64,000 bases of DNA from Hemerocallis citrina (taxonomy: Eukaryota; Streptophyta; Magnoliopsida; Asparagales; Asphodelaceae), in the NCBI GenBank assembly GCA_017893485.1, contig CM030366.1, positions 103,242,953 through 103,306,952 on the forward strand. Direction: 5' to 3'. The position numbers were made by a program, and so were the translations under genes. How positions within the stretch are numbered: the first letter of the stretch is position 1; every line of letters begins with the position of its first letter. This document shows, piece after piece, positions 20,926 through 33,463 of this stretch. The notes below the pieces were generated by a model. It searched no databases and was not told where the DNA came from. It worked only from the letters and a program-made list of their open reading frames with translations.

Positions 20926-21015
20926 TTATACACACACTACCAAATCTATAGCCCATCTAATTATGAATCAATTACTAAGCCCACCATGAAGACCCATCTC
21001 ATATGGGGTATTACA
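20926..21015 (-). repeat. Element G 5' LTR, outer part
   Basis: After the duplicated TTATA, the sequence continues the G LTR and ends GGGGTATTACA at 21015. The left flank of G is lost, so no target duplication can be checked. Confidence 0.75.
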
Positions 21016-21817
21016 ACAGCGGTTTTATATAATACGAGCTATATCAATTAGTTAGATTCATTCTCATTCCACCTAAGGGAGAAGTCTGTGGCAAAAGTAT
21101 ATGTATTTTTGTCTCTTTTTTCCCATGTATTTGAATTTATATCCCAATTATGTCTTCTTGATTCTATTTGTTCAAGCACATTTATAATTCAATGATTTAT
21201 CGTACTAGTAATTGAATTTTTTTTATATTTTCTAGTAAATAAGAAATGGCTATATAACAATTATATTATGTGGAACTAATCTACATACTAAGGAACTACC
21301 TGTATATGTACTCTGCTCCACAATGTGAACTGACTGTAATCTGGTATCTCTCATAAATCACTTATTGTTAAAGATTCAAGTAATTTGTAGCCAGTATTTC
21401 TCATGCTGCATTTGCAAAGTTTGTAAGGTAGTTTAAAGGATGCTTGTAGTTTTATTTTCCTCTACACAAGAGGAGGAATATTTAACTTTATTTTATGAGA
21501 AAGCAAGGTGTATCACTGGTTGCTATGCGAAGGAGTTAGACAATTTTAAGTTAAAAAACTTTAAGAATTAGGTATAACATGTGATCCTACAAGGTTAAAA
21601 ATAATCAACAGCTAACTATTTAATTTTGTATGTAGAAAGAAAATGATGAAGAATTTAGTAGACCATCAAAAAATGCATTAGGAAAGAGTTTACATTTTAT
21701 CAAATCACATAACGCCACATATGAAACAAAACCATGATATTTGTGGGTGTAAGATAAGAATGGATATAGAAGAACTGATAAGCAGTTTTAATTTAAAAAA
21801 AAGTCACAATTGAGTAG
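21016..21817. other. Unassigned A/T-rich DNA left of element D
   Basis: About 800 bp with no ORF, repeat or structure that I can support. The last ~40 bases (GCAGTTTTAATTTAAAAA to GAGTAG) resemble the sequence just upstream of element D's 3' LTR. Confidence 0.5.
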
Positions 21818-22464
21818 TGATATGGGTAAAAATAGAAAAAGAATCGGGACCATACAAATCATGCATGAATCTTAAAGCTTTCAAGAGGAAAATGGTAAAT
21901 TCCAACAGATACAGGCCCGACGAAAGGGGATGGTCCATTTTCAAGCTCATTAACTTGATCCAGTCTGTAATAGGTGTTGCTTCAATATCCTTAATGTAAA
22001 GGAGTCCAGATTCAACGAACCCAATTTAAACTCTCTATTTCTAAGGGGTAACCATTTCTACCCTCTCATGCATAAGAGAGTGTTTGAAAACTGGGTTACC
22101 GACTTTATCCAAACATCGGGAAGTAGAGATAGATGAGTATATCAAAACTGGCCCCCCTCAACGACTATATATACCTCGAGACCTCCTCAGAAACCAAGTA
22201 ATTGCAAATCCCGTTATCAAAACCCACTATATCTTCGAGTTTCTGCCTTGGGAGTCAGAGTATCTATTGCCGGGGCAACCCCCGGTGTTTCAGACTTGCT
22301 TGCAGGTCCACGGGAGCGATAGCAGCCATTCCTGATGATTAGATCTTAGAGTTAAGTGCAGTTTTTGGAGGTCAACACAGATGAATAGCGAAGGTTCGAT
22401 TTTTACTATTTTATTAAAAGAATTCACATATATGTTTGCTCCCACACAGAAATACGCAGCAACA
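21818..22464 (+). repeat. Element D 5' LTR
   Basis: TGATATGGGTAAAAATAG to CGCAGCAACA, 647 bp. TATA-like CTATATATAC lies at 22165-22174. The hairpin GCCGGGGCAACCCCCGG lies at about 22269-22285, in the place of element E's inverted repeat. Confidence 0.87.
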
Positions 22465-22467
22465 GAT

Positions 22468-22485
22468 TGGCGCAGTCAGTGGGAA
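22468..22485 (+). other. Element D primer-binding site
   Basis: TGGCGCAGTCAGTGGGAA directly after the LTR. It corresponds to TGGCGCCGTCTGTAGGAA of element E with a few changes. Confidence 0.75.
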
Positions 22486-22538
22486 AACAGAAACGATCTC
22501 TGATCCAACCTTGTAGGTCCAAAACTCCCTTCTCAGCC

Positions 22539-24300
22539 ATGCCCCCAAAAAGGAAGGGGAAGGCGACGTCTACCAGCCGACAAACCGACCTCCCTCCTTC
22601 ACCTCCTCCTCTTGAAGTGGACTCCCCTAAAAAACCTCAACAACTTCAACCAGGTCAACAACCTCAACCGGAACAACCCCCTCTTCAGCATATTTAGCCT
22701 CTGTCTAGAGGAGCATCACCGAGGGGCTCCCACAGAAGCCGTCTCGAACTGTACCTTATACGGCTTTTTGTAAAAAAATAGAGGTTCAATCTGTACCGCG
22801 ATCCCTTCTATGTTGCCCTAGCTGCAACTAGATCTCTATCAAGTCATCGTCAACCGCCAGTAGGATTCCGATCTTCGAATTCGCCTGAAGGAGAGGAGAG
22901 CCCAAGATGAAGTTCCACATCCAGAACAATAGGAAAACAAGAGGAGCCTCTCTCCTTTAAGACCGAATTCTAGAAGAAATCCCTTTCTAAAGGGGCGATG
23001 AAGATCTCCCTCTCCTAGGGGACGAAGAAGGTCCCCTCCCTCTCGATAGCGAAGAATCCAGACAGCAGCCAGTCGACTCGTCCACAGGACCAATAGAGAT
23101 GAAGAGGTGACCGTCACCAAGGCGATGTTCCAAAATTTCAAAGATGAAATCCTCCTAGCCCTCAACATCGCCCCAAGCAGGGATCGACAAACAAACAGTT
23201 GTCGTCTCACCACCATACTCGAGGAAGAGTCCCGTGGGTCGACCAGATCCGACTAGTGGGACGACTCAGTCCTTCGCCGCCTCTGAGAGATGGAGGACCG
23301 TCTCAACAAGATCAACCGAAAGGAGGACTGAAAGGGGCCAAAAGCTTTCGTCCAAGTAGACATCCTTTCTCCAAGTCAATCATAGAAGCCCATGTCCCCG
23401 AGACCTTTAAGCTGCCTCACATCAAGTCCTACAACGAAGAGTCTGCCTGGCTGATCATATTGAGAGTTTTAAAATACTCATGATGATCCATGAAACCTCA
23501 TACGCGCTTCTCTGCAAAACCTGTCCTACCACATTGAATGGGCCAACAAGGGAGTGGTACTCCCGCTTATCTCCAGGTTCCATCTTCTATTAGTTTGGGG
23601 AACTCTTCCTCACCTACTTCGTCATCAGCTGTCGAACCGAGAAGACAAGAGCATCTCTTACTAGACCTGAATCAAAGAAAAGGGGAATGACTAGGGGATT
23701 TTGTCTGGCTCTTCACAGTTGAGTCCCGGTCTATCGCCTCCCTCGATCAAGTAGTGGCAGCCACTGCATTCAGACACAATGTTAATCAGGACGATTTGAA
23801 AGCATCCTTTGCTAAGAAGCCTGCTGAGGAGTGAAAAGTATATCCGGGCTGAAGAGGCTCTCCAGCCCTGTGATCAGAAGGAGCCCTCCTCTGAGAACAA
23901 ACAAAAGAGTGCGGATAAAGAAGGTCACAAGAAGATCCAGAAGGACAACAGTGGCCAGTGCAGTCCTCCTTATCGTTTTGAGAAGTTCATCCCTCTCAAT
24001 GCTAATATATCGGCTGTTCTCATGGAAGTAGACAAGGAAGGGATAAATCGGCCTCCCTCGAAGATGAATACCACAGGGAAATGGAGAAACTGAGACTAGT
24101 GGTGCCGCTTTCACAGGGATCATGGCCACAATATCGATGACTGTCGGGTTCTCAAGGAAGAGATCGAAAAGCTCATACAGCAAGGGCACCTAGCCAAGTT
24201 CGTCAGAAAGGACAGAGCCAATCCTCTACCACTCGTAGAAGCCAATAAACGGGCCAAGAAGCCCTCTGAGTCCCAAGACTCGAAGCCAGGAGCAATTCTC
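22539..24300 (+). pseudogene. gag: Tat-type gag, decayed (element D)
   Basis: Begins at ATG 22539 (MPPKRKGKATST), the same context as element E's gag start, followed by a Pro/Gln-rich part. Recognisable gag pieces in changing frames: LIILRVLK near 23450, the REWYSRLSPGSIFY segment near 23550, and the RFEKFIPLNANISAVLMEVD segment near 23970-24030. The Cys/His motif follows as [20 protein letters not shown] (24103-24162), in which the spacing is intact. Several stops and frameshifts make it non-functional. Confidence 0.8.
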
Positions 24301-24419
24301 TAATTCATTCATGGAGTTCCTATGGGGGGGAATCAAACTCTTCCCGAAAGGCCTTCATCTGAGAAGTTAATTTGGTACAAAACCTCTCTCCATCCAAGAG
24401 TTACAGAGTCCCAGTGACA

Positions 24420-24900
24420 TTCTCAGACGATACCTATAAGGTATCTAAACTTCCCACTGCTATGTCCCCGTCATTAGTATCCACATGGCCAACCATGAGG
24501 TATGTTGAATCCAAGTCGATAATGACAGTTCCATCAATATCCTCTTTCTAGAGGCCTTCCATGGTCTCAAGCTTTCTCGAGATCATCTTAAACCTACCGG
24601 ATACACACTTCAAGGGTTCTCTTGTGTTCCAGTCTCAATCGAAGGAATAATCACCCTTGATGTGACCACATGAAAAGCCTCGAAACCTGGACAGAAGCAA
24701 TGGACTTCATGGTCATCGATGTGAGGGCCACTTACAACTCCATCATCGGCCGACCAGGCCTAGCAGTACTTCATGCTGTACCTTTAGCCTTTCACATAAA
24801 AATAAAGTTCCCGACCTCAATAGGAGTAAGGGAAGTCAAAGGAAATGAAGAGACAATTAGGAGATGCTAGACAACCACAATGGGGGACTCGATCTTCCCA
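24420..24900 (+). pseudogene. Tat-type protease remnant (element D)
   Basis: About 24470-24560 reads a degraded retropepsin segment (PLVISIHMANHEV, then VDNDSSINILF with a stop after it). The expected active site DSGSS is now DNDSS. A later piece (MDFMVIDVRATYNSIIGRPG, 24700-24760) is the well conserved end of the Tat protease domain. Confidence 0.7.
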
Positions 24901-25960
24901 CTTGAAGCATTAGAACTCCCCCAAGGGAGTAGTCAACTCATTTCTGAATCGGTTGATGAACTCGAGGAGATCCTTTTCTCTAAGAGGGATCCCCCCTAAG
25001 GTCAAAGAGCAGATCTTTGAATGGATCAGAGGTAACCAAGACCTATTTGCTTGGATCACTGCCGACTTGCCTAGTATCTCAAAGTAGTTAATCATCCACC
25101 ATCTCAGTGTCAATCCCGAAGTCAGGCTGACCCAACAGAAATGTCGCAAGTTTGCCCCTAAATGACAACAAACTATTAAGGAAGAAGTAGATAAACTCCT
25201 AGAGGTCCGTTTTATCCAAGAAGTCAGCTACCTTGAATGGAAGGAAAACATGGTGATGGTAAAGAAATCCAATGGCGAATGGAGAATCTGGATCGACTTC
25301 ACATACATGAACAGAGAATGTCCAAATGACGTATTTTCCCTTCCAAACATCGACGCTACATCTGATCATGAACTCTTAAGTATTATGATGCTTTCTCAGG
25401 TGACAATCAGATCAGGATGTTCCCCCCTCACCCCCCTCTCCCTCGATTCCGAAGACCTCTTTTATCACAGACCAAAGTCTTTATTATTATCAGGTCATAC
25501 CCTTCGGGCTGAAGAACACCAGAGCCACTTATCAACCTTCATTAACAAGGTTTTTAAGGAATAGATCGGCAGGAACATGTAAGTCTCTGGGGATGACATG
25601 TTGGTGAAGAGCCTCTACAAAAGAGATCATGTGATCGACCTCCAGGAAGCCTTCAACGTCCCGCGAGAGCACCATATGAGACTCAATCCCTCTAAATGTG
25701 CCTCAGATGTGTCATCGGGCAAATTCCTAGGGTTTATGGTCTGTCATAGGGGAATATAAGCCAACCCAGAAAAGATCCAAGCCATACCGGACATGGCTCC
25801 CCCATTTAGCATTAAGAAAGTTCAAAGACTTACAGGGCGACTCGCTACCATCGGACGGTTCCTCTCCAAATCAGAGGAGAAGTGTCTCCTGCTCTTCAAG
25901 GCACTCAGAGGGTTGAAGAGCTTCGAGTGGGGACAGTCATAGCAGGTAGCCTTTGAGCAG
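24900..25960 (+). pseudogene. pol: Tat-type reverse transcriptase, decayed (element D)
   Basis: Pieces of the RT palm and fingers in several frames: EEVDKLLEVRFIQEVSYLEW, then MVMVKKSNGEWRIWIDFTYM (25178-25310), then CPNDVFSLPNIDATSDHELL. The catalytic YVDD-like box would fall near 25580-25600 (VSGDDMLVKS). RPGDFLGFMV-like and RLATIGRFLSKS segments follow. Many stops interrupt it. Confidence 0.75.
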
Positions 25961-26800
25961 TTTAAGACCTATGTAGTCAACCCCCTGACCCTGAGCAAGC
26001 CCGAGCCAGGAGAGACACTCTACATCTACCTGGTAACTTCAAATCAAACCTTCAGTGTCGTCCTGGTAAGAGAGGAGGAAAAAACCCAAAACCTGATCTA
26101 CTATGTGAGTAAAGTCCTCAATGACGCTGAACTCCGTTATTCAAAGATGGAGAATATGGCCTATGCCCTGATCATGGCCGCTCGCAAGCTCCACCTGTAC
26201 TTCCAAGAGCATTCAATAGTGGTCTTCCCTGACCAAACCTTCAAGCAGGTACTACATAAGACAGAGAGCTCGGGATGACTTATGAAGTGTTCCATCTTAT
26301 TAAGCTAATACGACATCAGATATCTGCTGAGGATGACCATCAAAGCCCAAGCTCTAGCCGAGTTCATTGTAGAGAGCACCATTCTAGACCCTCCCGGAGG
26401 AAGGCAAGGACCCTCCATTCTGGATCGTCTACTTCGATGATCCTCATGCATCGGGGGAAGTGGGGCCGAAGTTATCCTGATAGGCCCATACGAGTTTACT
26501 TTCTAGTATTCACTTCACATCAACTTCTGAGCATCCAACAATGAAGCATATTACGAAGCGCTAATTGCTGGCCTCCTCTTAGCCCGCAAAGCAGGAGCTC
26601 GGCGCGTAAAAGTGTTCATTGATTCTCAATTGGTAGTGAGCCAAGTCCTGGGACACTACAAAACCAGAGATGACTGTATGATCAACTATCAAGTTCACAT
26701 TAGGAAGCTACTAGCCACTTTCCAAGAGACAGAAGTCACCCGCATTCCTTGCGAAGAAAATGGGAGCAGATGCCCTCTCCAAGTTGGCATCCTTCTCACT
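25960..26800 (+). pseudogene. pol: Tat-type RNase H, decayed (element D)
   Basis: Readable pieces: LYIYLVTSNQTFSVVLVREE (about 26020-26080), LIYYVSKVLNDAELRYSKME, and later a second RNase H-like part with NNEAYYEALIAGLLLARKAG and VFIDSQLVVSQVLGHY (26540-26660). Tat elements are known to carry two RNase H domains, and the two separated pieces agree with that. Frames change several times. Confidence 0.7.
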
Positions 26801-27011
26801 CGAAGGACTTGACCACACTGTTCTTATTGAAGTCCTGCTCAGGCCCATCATCGAAGCAAAAACCTCAGAGCTCATGGTGAACCCTCCTTTGGTACCTAAG
26901 AAAAATTGGATGAAACCACTATATGAATTCCTCGACAAGGGAATCCTCCCCCTTGACCCTAAATATGCTAGAAAGATCCAAGTGTGGGCAGAACGGTATA
27001 CACTCATAAAG
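26801..27011 (+). pseudogene. pol: Element D integrase region, part 1 (cut by element B)
   Basis: LEGLDHTVLIEVLLRPIIEA, then PLYEFLDKGILPLDPKYARK, lead up to the zinc-binding part of integrase. The reading is cut at 27011 by element B and resumes at 38179 in register once the duplicated TAAAG is removed. Confidence 0.75.
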
Positions 27012-29969
27012 TGTAACGCCCCGAATCCCAAATACACTGAATTCGAGATGTTCTACAGGATCTTTTCGTTTTCTTTAGTACAATTTTACAAGGAAATTTA
27101 AACTTTTCACTTTACATCAGAGTTTACATCATATATTACACTTTTCATTTGCACAGCGGAAGTAAAAATTTACAACATTTAAATAAATGTACAACAACAT
27201 GGTAAAATCTTTATGCATCTATTCCTCTTTAACCTTTAACATGTCATTTACCCTGCATACAAAACTGTGGGTACGTCAGTTTATTCAACCGACGATAGTT
27301 ATACATGGCCATCCTCTCTATGCCAGAAACAGTATAACGATTCTCATTTCTTAACAAATCACAAACTTATTCACATTCAAAAAAATAAAAGAAAAGAGGG
27401 AAATCTTAATGATGTCGTGTTGTGATTGTGCACTTAATCCTTACTGCAATTATTTAATTTTCATGACACTAATGCACACTTGTTCGGATTCTATGCATCC
27501 CATACTACATAGGTCCAAGGGCAAGCCTCTTAATCGTTCTTCATTTTTGTAGGGTTCAATCCCTCGCCATGACTTAATCTACTACTGTAATTACGGTAAG
27601 TATCCTAGATATTTTCCGACCTACGAACTCATGTCTAGGCACTCTGGAGGGAATCCCATCGCTGACATGACTCATCATGCAGACATCCTGTGGTAATTCA
27701 GCTCTCACCATAGACATGACACCACCCGTAGTCTTCAAACATCCCACGAGCGTCGCCACTGGGACGGTACTCTGGAGTAGTATCCTCACCCAGACTCATC
27801 ATGGGAATTCCTGGGATACGCTCTCGCCGCTACCCAATAGCCCTCATACTCAATGTTTTTCTCTTACTTTCATCACATCTCCACTATGTACTAGTCCTTA
27901 TTTTAATAGAATCATGAATAAAAATTAAAGTTCTGGAGTTAGCCTCTCCACTAAACCGGACTTATTCATTCATTTCAATATATGACAAACCTTGGTCTTT
28001 AAATTCTCATTTTTCGTTTCATTTCCATTGCCGGGGGAGACTTAGCTACTCCTTTGTTCAATTTCCAATTCACAACTTCCAATTTGAGCAATTCTAACTC
28101 ATGAATTCATTTTCATTGCCTCAGCATATCATCTTCTTAATTTCATATTCATGTAATTCTTCATTCAAAGTATGACTCATTTCATGTGAATTTCTCAATT
28201 CAAACTATGATTCATATAAATTCATACAGCAATAGAAAGAGTTCATCAACATCAATCATAATGTTCACAACTCTTAGCAGTAATCAAAAAATGAAATCTC
28301 TGTCATATCAAAATCTACTCTGTACAGTCGTCTTGGAAAAAGACCAGTCGACTTGTTCAGTCAATACAAGTTCTTCATAAACACTCGGGAGAGTCGACTG
28401 CTGCACATGGCCAGTCGGCTGTCCCGCAACTTTTCATGTTCAAAATGTTATCCACGTAATAGTCGACTGTCAACAAATCAGTCGTTTGTCCTAGTCTCAA
28501 CAGTACATATCCATATTCAGCTCAGTCGACTTGCTACTCGCATTAAGTCGACTGGACAGATTCATATTTCAGATTAAGGGATTATCTTTCTTACAGTTCT
28601 TACATACACTTGCATCATGATGTCAATTTACAGTATACATACGTTCATGTCTCATAAACATGAAATCTCTTACTTGTTCAGTAATATCGCAGTATGGAAT
28701 TTCAAGTAACTAACATTGTCTTTTCTTCAAGGAAGTGTTTAAACATGCATTTATACTTATTCATAACTTTCTTGCAGAGGTGAAAATATTAATCTCAATC
28801 TATTACACTAGAATAACACAATGGAAAAATACTTCATTTCAAGAAACTACTGGATTATTCATAGTTTAAACAAAGCATCGGTCGACTGTTCATAACACCA
28901 GTCGACTGCCCAGATCATTCTTAGTTTTATTAATCATCGCTAGTTCTTTTCCCACATGCTCATGGCTCCTCAGTCATGTATACCATGAAGAATATGAGTT
29001 TAGCCTTACTATTTCATTTTAATTATACACATTTATGTCATGAAACTTCTAACAAACATGTAGCAGATGTCTCGTACCAATCGACTTATCCAAATGGCAG
29101 TCGACTGTACCGACCCAAACGTCATTATTTGCAGTGCTAATATTTCACTAATAGTCTTCCACAATTATCATCATAAACATACTCAAGCAATTCTAGTACG
29201 TTTGAATTTACTTCTCATGAGCATAGTAATAATCATCACAAATATGGCATATTTTCTACTTTAGAAGTCCTGAGAAACACCCACCTTATTGACGAAGTAA
29301 TCGAAGTCCAGAAAAGCTCCTTAATGCAACGCACCTTCCTTGTTCCTTGCTCCTTGCTCCTTGCCGAAGATCTCCAGATGATGATGCCCGGTCTCCACAC
29401 ACAACTCTCTCACAATAATAATCTCATAAAATAATCTTAGTGTAAAGAACAATGGATGAGAGGGGGGGGGATTTATACACCAAAAGGAGTGAGATGGAAG
29501 GCCAGGATTTAGAAGATGGTTATAGGATCAAAGGCTAGGATGCACTAGGGAGTTGTGATAACCACCCACACTCCAAAATAACCACCTACAATCATGCCCA
29601 CTTCTCTACCCAAAACCGGCCAAGATTTGTGCTTTATGCACGTGTACATAGAGTGCACGTGCACACGCAAACCACCCTACAAAATTTTGTACATCAAAAT
29701 AACAAGTCTTTTTTTTTTAAAGAAATGTTACACATACAAGTTGTAGAAAAAATAGTAAAAGGGATTAAATCCATGGGCTTAAATTAATTGGGCCAAAATA
29801 ATTATTTTAAAAGAAAGATAAGTAAATTAACATTTGGAGGTAAAAAAAATGTTTTATAGAAAACAATATTCTTATTCATCATGTTGAAAATAATAGCCAA
29901 AATATTACACGTGCACACCATATATAAAAATAAATAATCTTTCATATATTCGAAAATCAGGGTATTACA
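27012..29969 (-). repeat. Element B 3' LTR
   Basis: Plus-strand ends TGTAACGCCCCGAATCCC and CAGGGTATTACA, 2958 bp. Contains GTCGAC-type pairs (28340-28560, 28870-28900, 29080-29105). A minus-strand splice donor AAG/GTGGGT lies at 29285/29284, with an acceptor ATGCAG at 27253. Confidence 0.92.
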
Positions 29970-29984
29970 ACACTCCCTCCTTAG
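29970..29984 (-). other. Element B polypurine tract
   Basis: On the minus strand TAAGGAGGGAGTGT directly precedes the 3' LTR. The same tract precedes element I's 3' LTR. Confidence 0.85.
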
Positions 29985-30079
29985 AATAGTTCCGTCCCCG
30001 GAACTACAGTCAAGAGCGAGAAAGAAAGAGAGAAAAAAAAATATACACACAACACATGAACAATAATACAAAGATACAA

Positions 30080-33000
30080 TCAAGCAAAAAGCTCAGGATA
30101 GTCCTTCAACATCCTCTCATCAGATTTCCAAGTAGCCTCTTCCACCAAATGGTTTCTCCAGACCACCTTGACCATTGGTATCGTCTTATTCCTCAAGACT
30201 TTCTCCCTACGGTCAACAATCTCGACAGGAGACTCGATGTAGTTCAGATCCAACTGCAAACCTTCCGGCACTTCAGGCAAATGATGACTCGGATCTGGAA
30301 TATAACCTCTCAGCATAGACACATGGAAGACATTGTGCACCTGAGACAACTCTTCCGGTAATTCAAGCCGGTAAGCAGTTTTTCCGATCCTTTTCAATAT
30401 CTTATACGGGCCTATAAACCTCGGGGCCAACTTCCCGCCTTTGCCAAATCGAACCACACCTTTACTGGGTGATACCTTCAGAAAGACGAAGTCACCAACC
30501 TCAAACTCAAGGTCCCTTCTCCGGTTGTCTGCATAGCTTTTCTGCCTGCTCTGAGCTTCCACCAACCTTTTCCTGATCAGAACAATCTTCTCAGAAGTTT
30601 GCTGCACAAGCTCGGGACCAAACAACTGACGCTCCCCAACTTCATACCAACAAACAGGAGTCCTGCACTTTCTGCCATACAAAGCTTCGTACGGTGCCAT
30701 CTCAATGCTAGCCTGAAAACTGTTGTTGTAGGCAAACTCTACCAAGGGTAAATGCCTTTCCCAACTGCCTCCAAAGTCTAGTATACAACACCTAAGCATA
30801 TCCTCAAGAATACGGTTGACTCTCTCGGTCTGCCCATCGGTTTGCGGATGAAAGGTTGTGCTGAAATCTGTCTTGGTACCCAAAGCTGTCTGAAGACTCC
30901 TCTAGAAATGCGAAGTAAACCGCGCATCTCGATCAGACACAATAGTTAAAGGAACACCATGAAGTCGGACAATCTCGCCAACATACATCTCGGCTAACTT
31001 GTCCATCGAAGCAGTGAGTTTCATCGCCAAAAAGTGAGCGGACTTGGTTAGTCGATCGACTATAACCCAAATCGCGTCATTGCCTTTAGGACTCTTAAGC
31101 AATCCCGTGATGAAATCCATACTGATGTTATCCCACTTCCATTCCGGAATAGGTAACGGCTGTAATAGACCTCCGGGTCTCTGATTTTCGGCTTTGACTT
31201 GCTGACAAACCTCACACTTCGCCACAAATTCAGCCACATCCCCCTTCAAACTTGACCACCAGAAATGTTGTTTGATGTCTTTATACATCTTAGTACTTCC
31301 AGGATGTACAGACAGAAGAGTAGCATGCGCCTCCTGAAGAATACTCTCTTTCAGGTCCGCCTGATTTGGAACACACAGCCTACCTCCGAACCACAGCACT
31401 CCATCCCTGGTTTGAAATCCGGGCAACCTGCCAGCCCCAACCTGCTCCTTCATCTCCAAAATATCAGCATCAAGCTCCTGACTTGCAATAATCCTTGCAT
31501 TCAAAGTAGGCTGGAGTCTCAACTGAGCCAAAGATGCTCCCAATCCTTGCAAGACAACCTCAATACCTGCTCGATCCAACTCCTCAACCAGAAGCTTCTG
31601 AGTTGTAATCAAACTGGCCAAACTGCTCTTGCGACTAAGTGCATCAGCAACAACGTTAGCCTTTCCAGGATGATACTTGATCTCAGGTCGCATATCCTCG
31701 AGCACTTCCAACCATCTTCGCTGCCTCAGATTCAGGTCCCTTTGCTGATATATATACTTCAAGCTCTTGTGGTCCGTGTACATGTTCAACTTCTCACCGT
31801 ACACGTAGTGCCTCCATTGCTTCAAAGCAAAGATAATCGCAGCCAACTCCAGATCATGAGTCGGGTAATTCTTCTCATGTGGTCGTAGTTGCCTAGACCC
31901 ATAAGCAATTACTCTTCCTTCTTGCATTAAGACACAACCAAGCCCACGATGTGAAGCATCGCTATAAACATCATACTCAACACCTGCTCTAGGCAAGGCC
32001 AAAATCGGTGCAGTAGTCAGTTTCTCTTTCAACTCCTGAAAGCTTGCCTCACATTGCTCAGTCCACTTGAAGCTCACATTCTTCTTGGTTAGTCCAGTAA
32101 GCGGTACAGCTATCTGAGCATAACCTTGAATGAATCTCCTGTAGTATCCAGTCATCCCAAGAAAACTTCTGACTTCTTTCACTGTAGTAGGCCTAGCCCA
32201 GTCTCTCACTGCCTCTATCTTCTGAGGGTCAGTTGCCACTCCCTCCTTAGAAAGGATGTGACCTAGGAATGCCACTTCAAATTTCCAGAAATCACACTTG
32301 GATAACTTGGCATACAACTTCTGCTCTTCCAACTTCTGCAAAACTGCTGCTAGATGCTCGGTGTGCTCCCCCTCTGACTTGGAGTACACGAGAATATCGT
32401 CGATAAATACCACGACGAAAGAATCAATGAACGGCCTCAGAACTCTGTTCATCAAGTCCATGAAGATGGCGGGTGCATTCGTCACTCCGAATGGCATAAC
32501 TAAGAATTCGTAATGCCCATGCCGAGTTCTAAATGCAGTTTTGTGCACATCTTCAGCTTTCACTCGCACTTGGTGGTATCCTGATCGAAGATCTATTTTG
32601 GAGAATACAGCTGCTCCTTGTAGACGATCGAACAAATCATCAATTCGAGGAATCGGATACTTATTCTGAACAGTGACCTTATTCAGCTCTCGGTAATCGA
32701 TACACATTCTCATCGATCCATCCTTCTTCTTTACCAAAAGCACTGGTGCTCCCCAAGGTGACGCACTAGGTTGAATAAAGCCTTTCTCCAACAGTTCCTC
32801 AATCTGCCGTTTCACCTCATCCTGTTCCATTGGAGCCATCTTATACGGTGCCTTAGAAATTGGTGCACTTCCCGGTTGAACAGTGATGCTGAACTCTACA
32901 TCACGATGTGAGGGTAACCCAGGAAAATCTTCCAAGAACACAGTCGGATAGTCCCGAACCACAGGAATCCCTTGCACTTCCACAGGAGTCTCTTCCTTGC

Positions 33001-33463
33001 GGATAGCTGCCACCAGCTTAGAACATTTCTGCTTCCCTTGAAAATTGACTTCAGGTCCTCCTGGAGCCTTCACTGTTACCGTCTTGGTCTTGCACTTGAT
33101 GCTTGCACTGTACACCGACATCCAATCAATACCAATGATAACATCGACTCCCAAGATAGTCAGCTCGATCAGATCAATGCCAAAGACTCGATCTCCAATC
33201 ACAATCTCGCAATCAGCGTAATACCGATCAGTGGTCAAAGTTTCCCCTGATGGAGTAGCTACTGCTAAGATCTTGCCTGGAAAAACCATCGGTTCAACTC
33301 CCAACACTTTAGCAAATCTAGGAGACACAAATGTATGAGAGGATCCAGTATCGAACAATACAACAGCTTTTATTCCATTAAGATAAAGTTCGCCTGTTAC
33401 ATAATACACAGCATTACATAACAGTTTCACAATATGAACGGGAAGAAAAAATGACAAAAACCA
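30080..33463 (-). pseudogene. pol: Tekay-type pol polyprotein with one premature stop (element B)
   Basis: One frame of about 1,127 codons encodes the replication enzymes. Protease: [16 protein letters not shown] near 33360-33310. RT: YDYP-like start, [20 protein letters not shown], then [12 protein letters not shown], and the catalytic FIDDILVYS at about 32395. RNase [21 protein letters not shown] and the tail VVADALSR. Integrase: HHCC-type zinc part ([25 protein letters not shown]), DDE residues in [14 protein letters not shown] and QTDGQTERVNRILE. GPY/F-type and chromodomain-like end: KTAYRLELPEELSQVHNVFH, then EATWKSDERMLKDYPELF. A TAG at 30902-30904 replaces the expected Trp between TSHF and RSLQTALG; otherwise the frame is open. 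The nearest upstream stop is the gag UAG at 33464. Confidence 0.93.

Larger units (their letters stand above)
14327..21015 (-). mobile_element. Element G: TRIM-type miniature LTR element (minus), interrupted by F
   Basis: Short noncoding LTR element. The 3' LTR remnant is 14327-14522. The internal region is only ~215 bp (14523-14737). The 5' LTR is 14738-14956 plus 20931-21015. Orientation comes from a decayed tRNA-Met primer site next to 14738 and a purine-rich stretch next to 14522, both on the minus strand. The LTR would be about 300 bp when the F insertion is removed. The outer end of the 3' LTR is missing where element E's 3' LTR joins. No coding capacity. Confidence 0.8.

Noticed and set aside
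31265..31888. Plus-strand open frame of ~207 codons inside element B pol
   Set aside because: It lies opposite the integrase/RNase H coding strand, has no domain, and is a shadow of pol. The same applies to 33545-34039 opposite gag.
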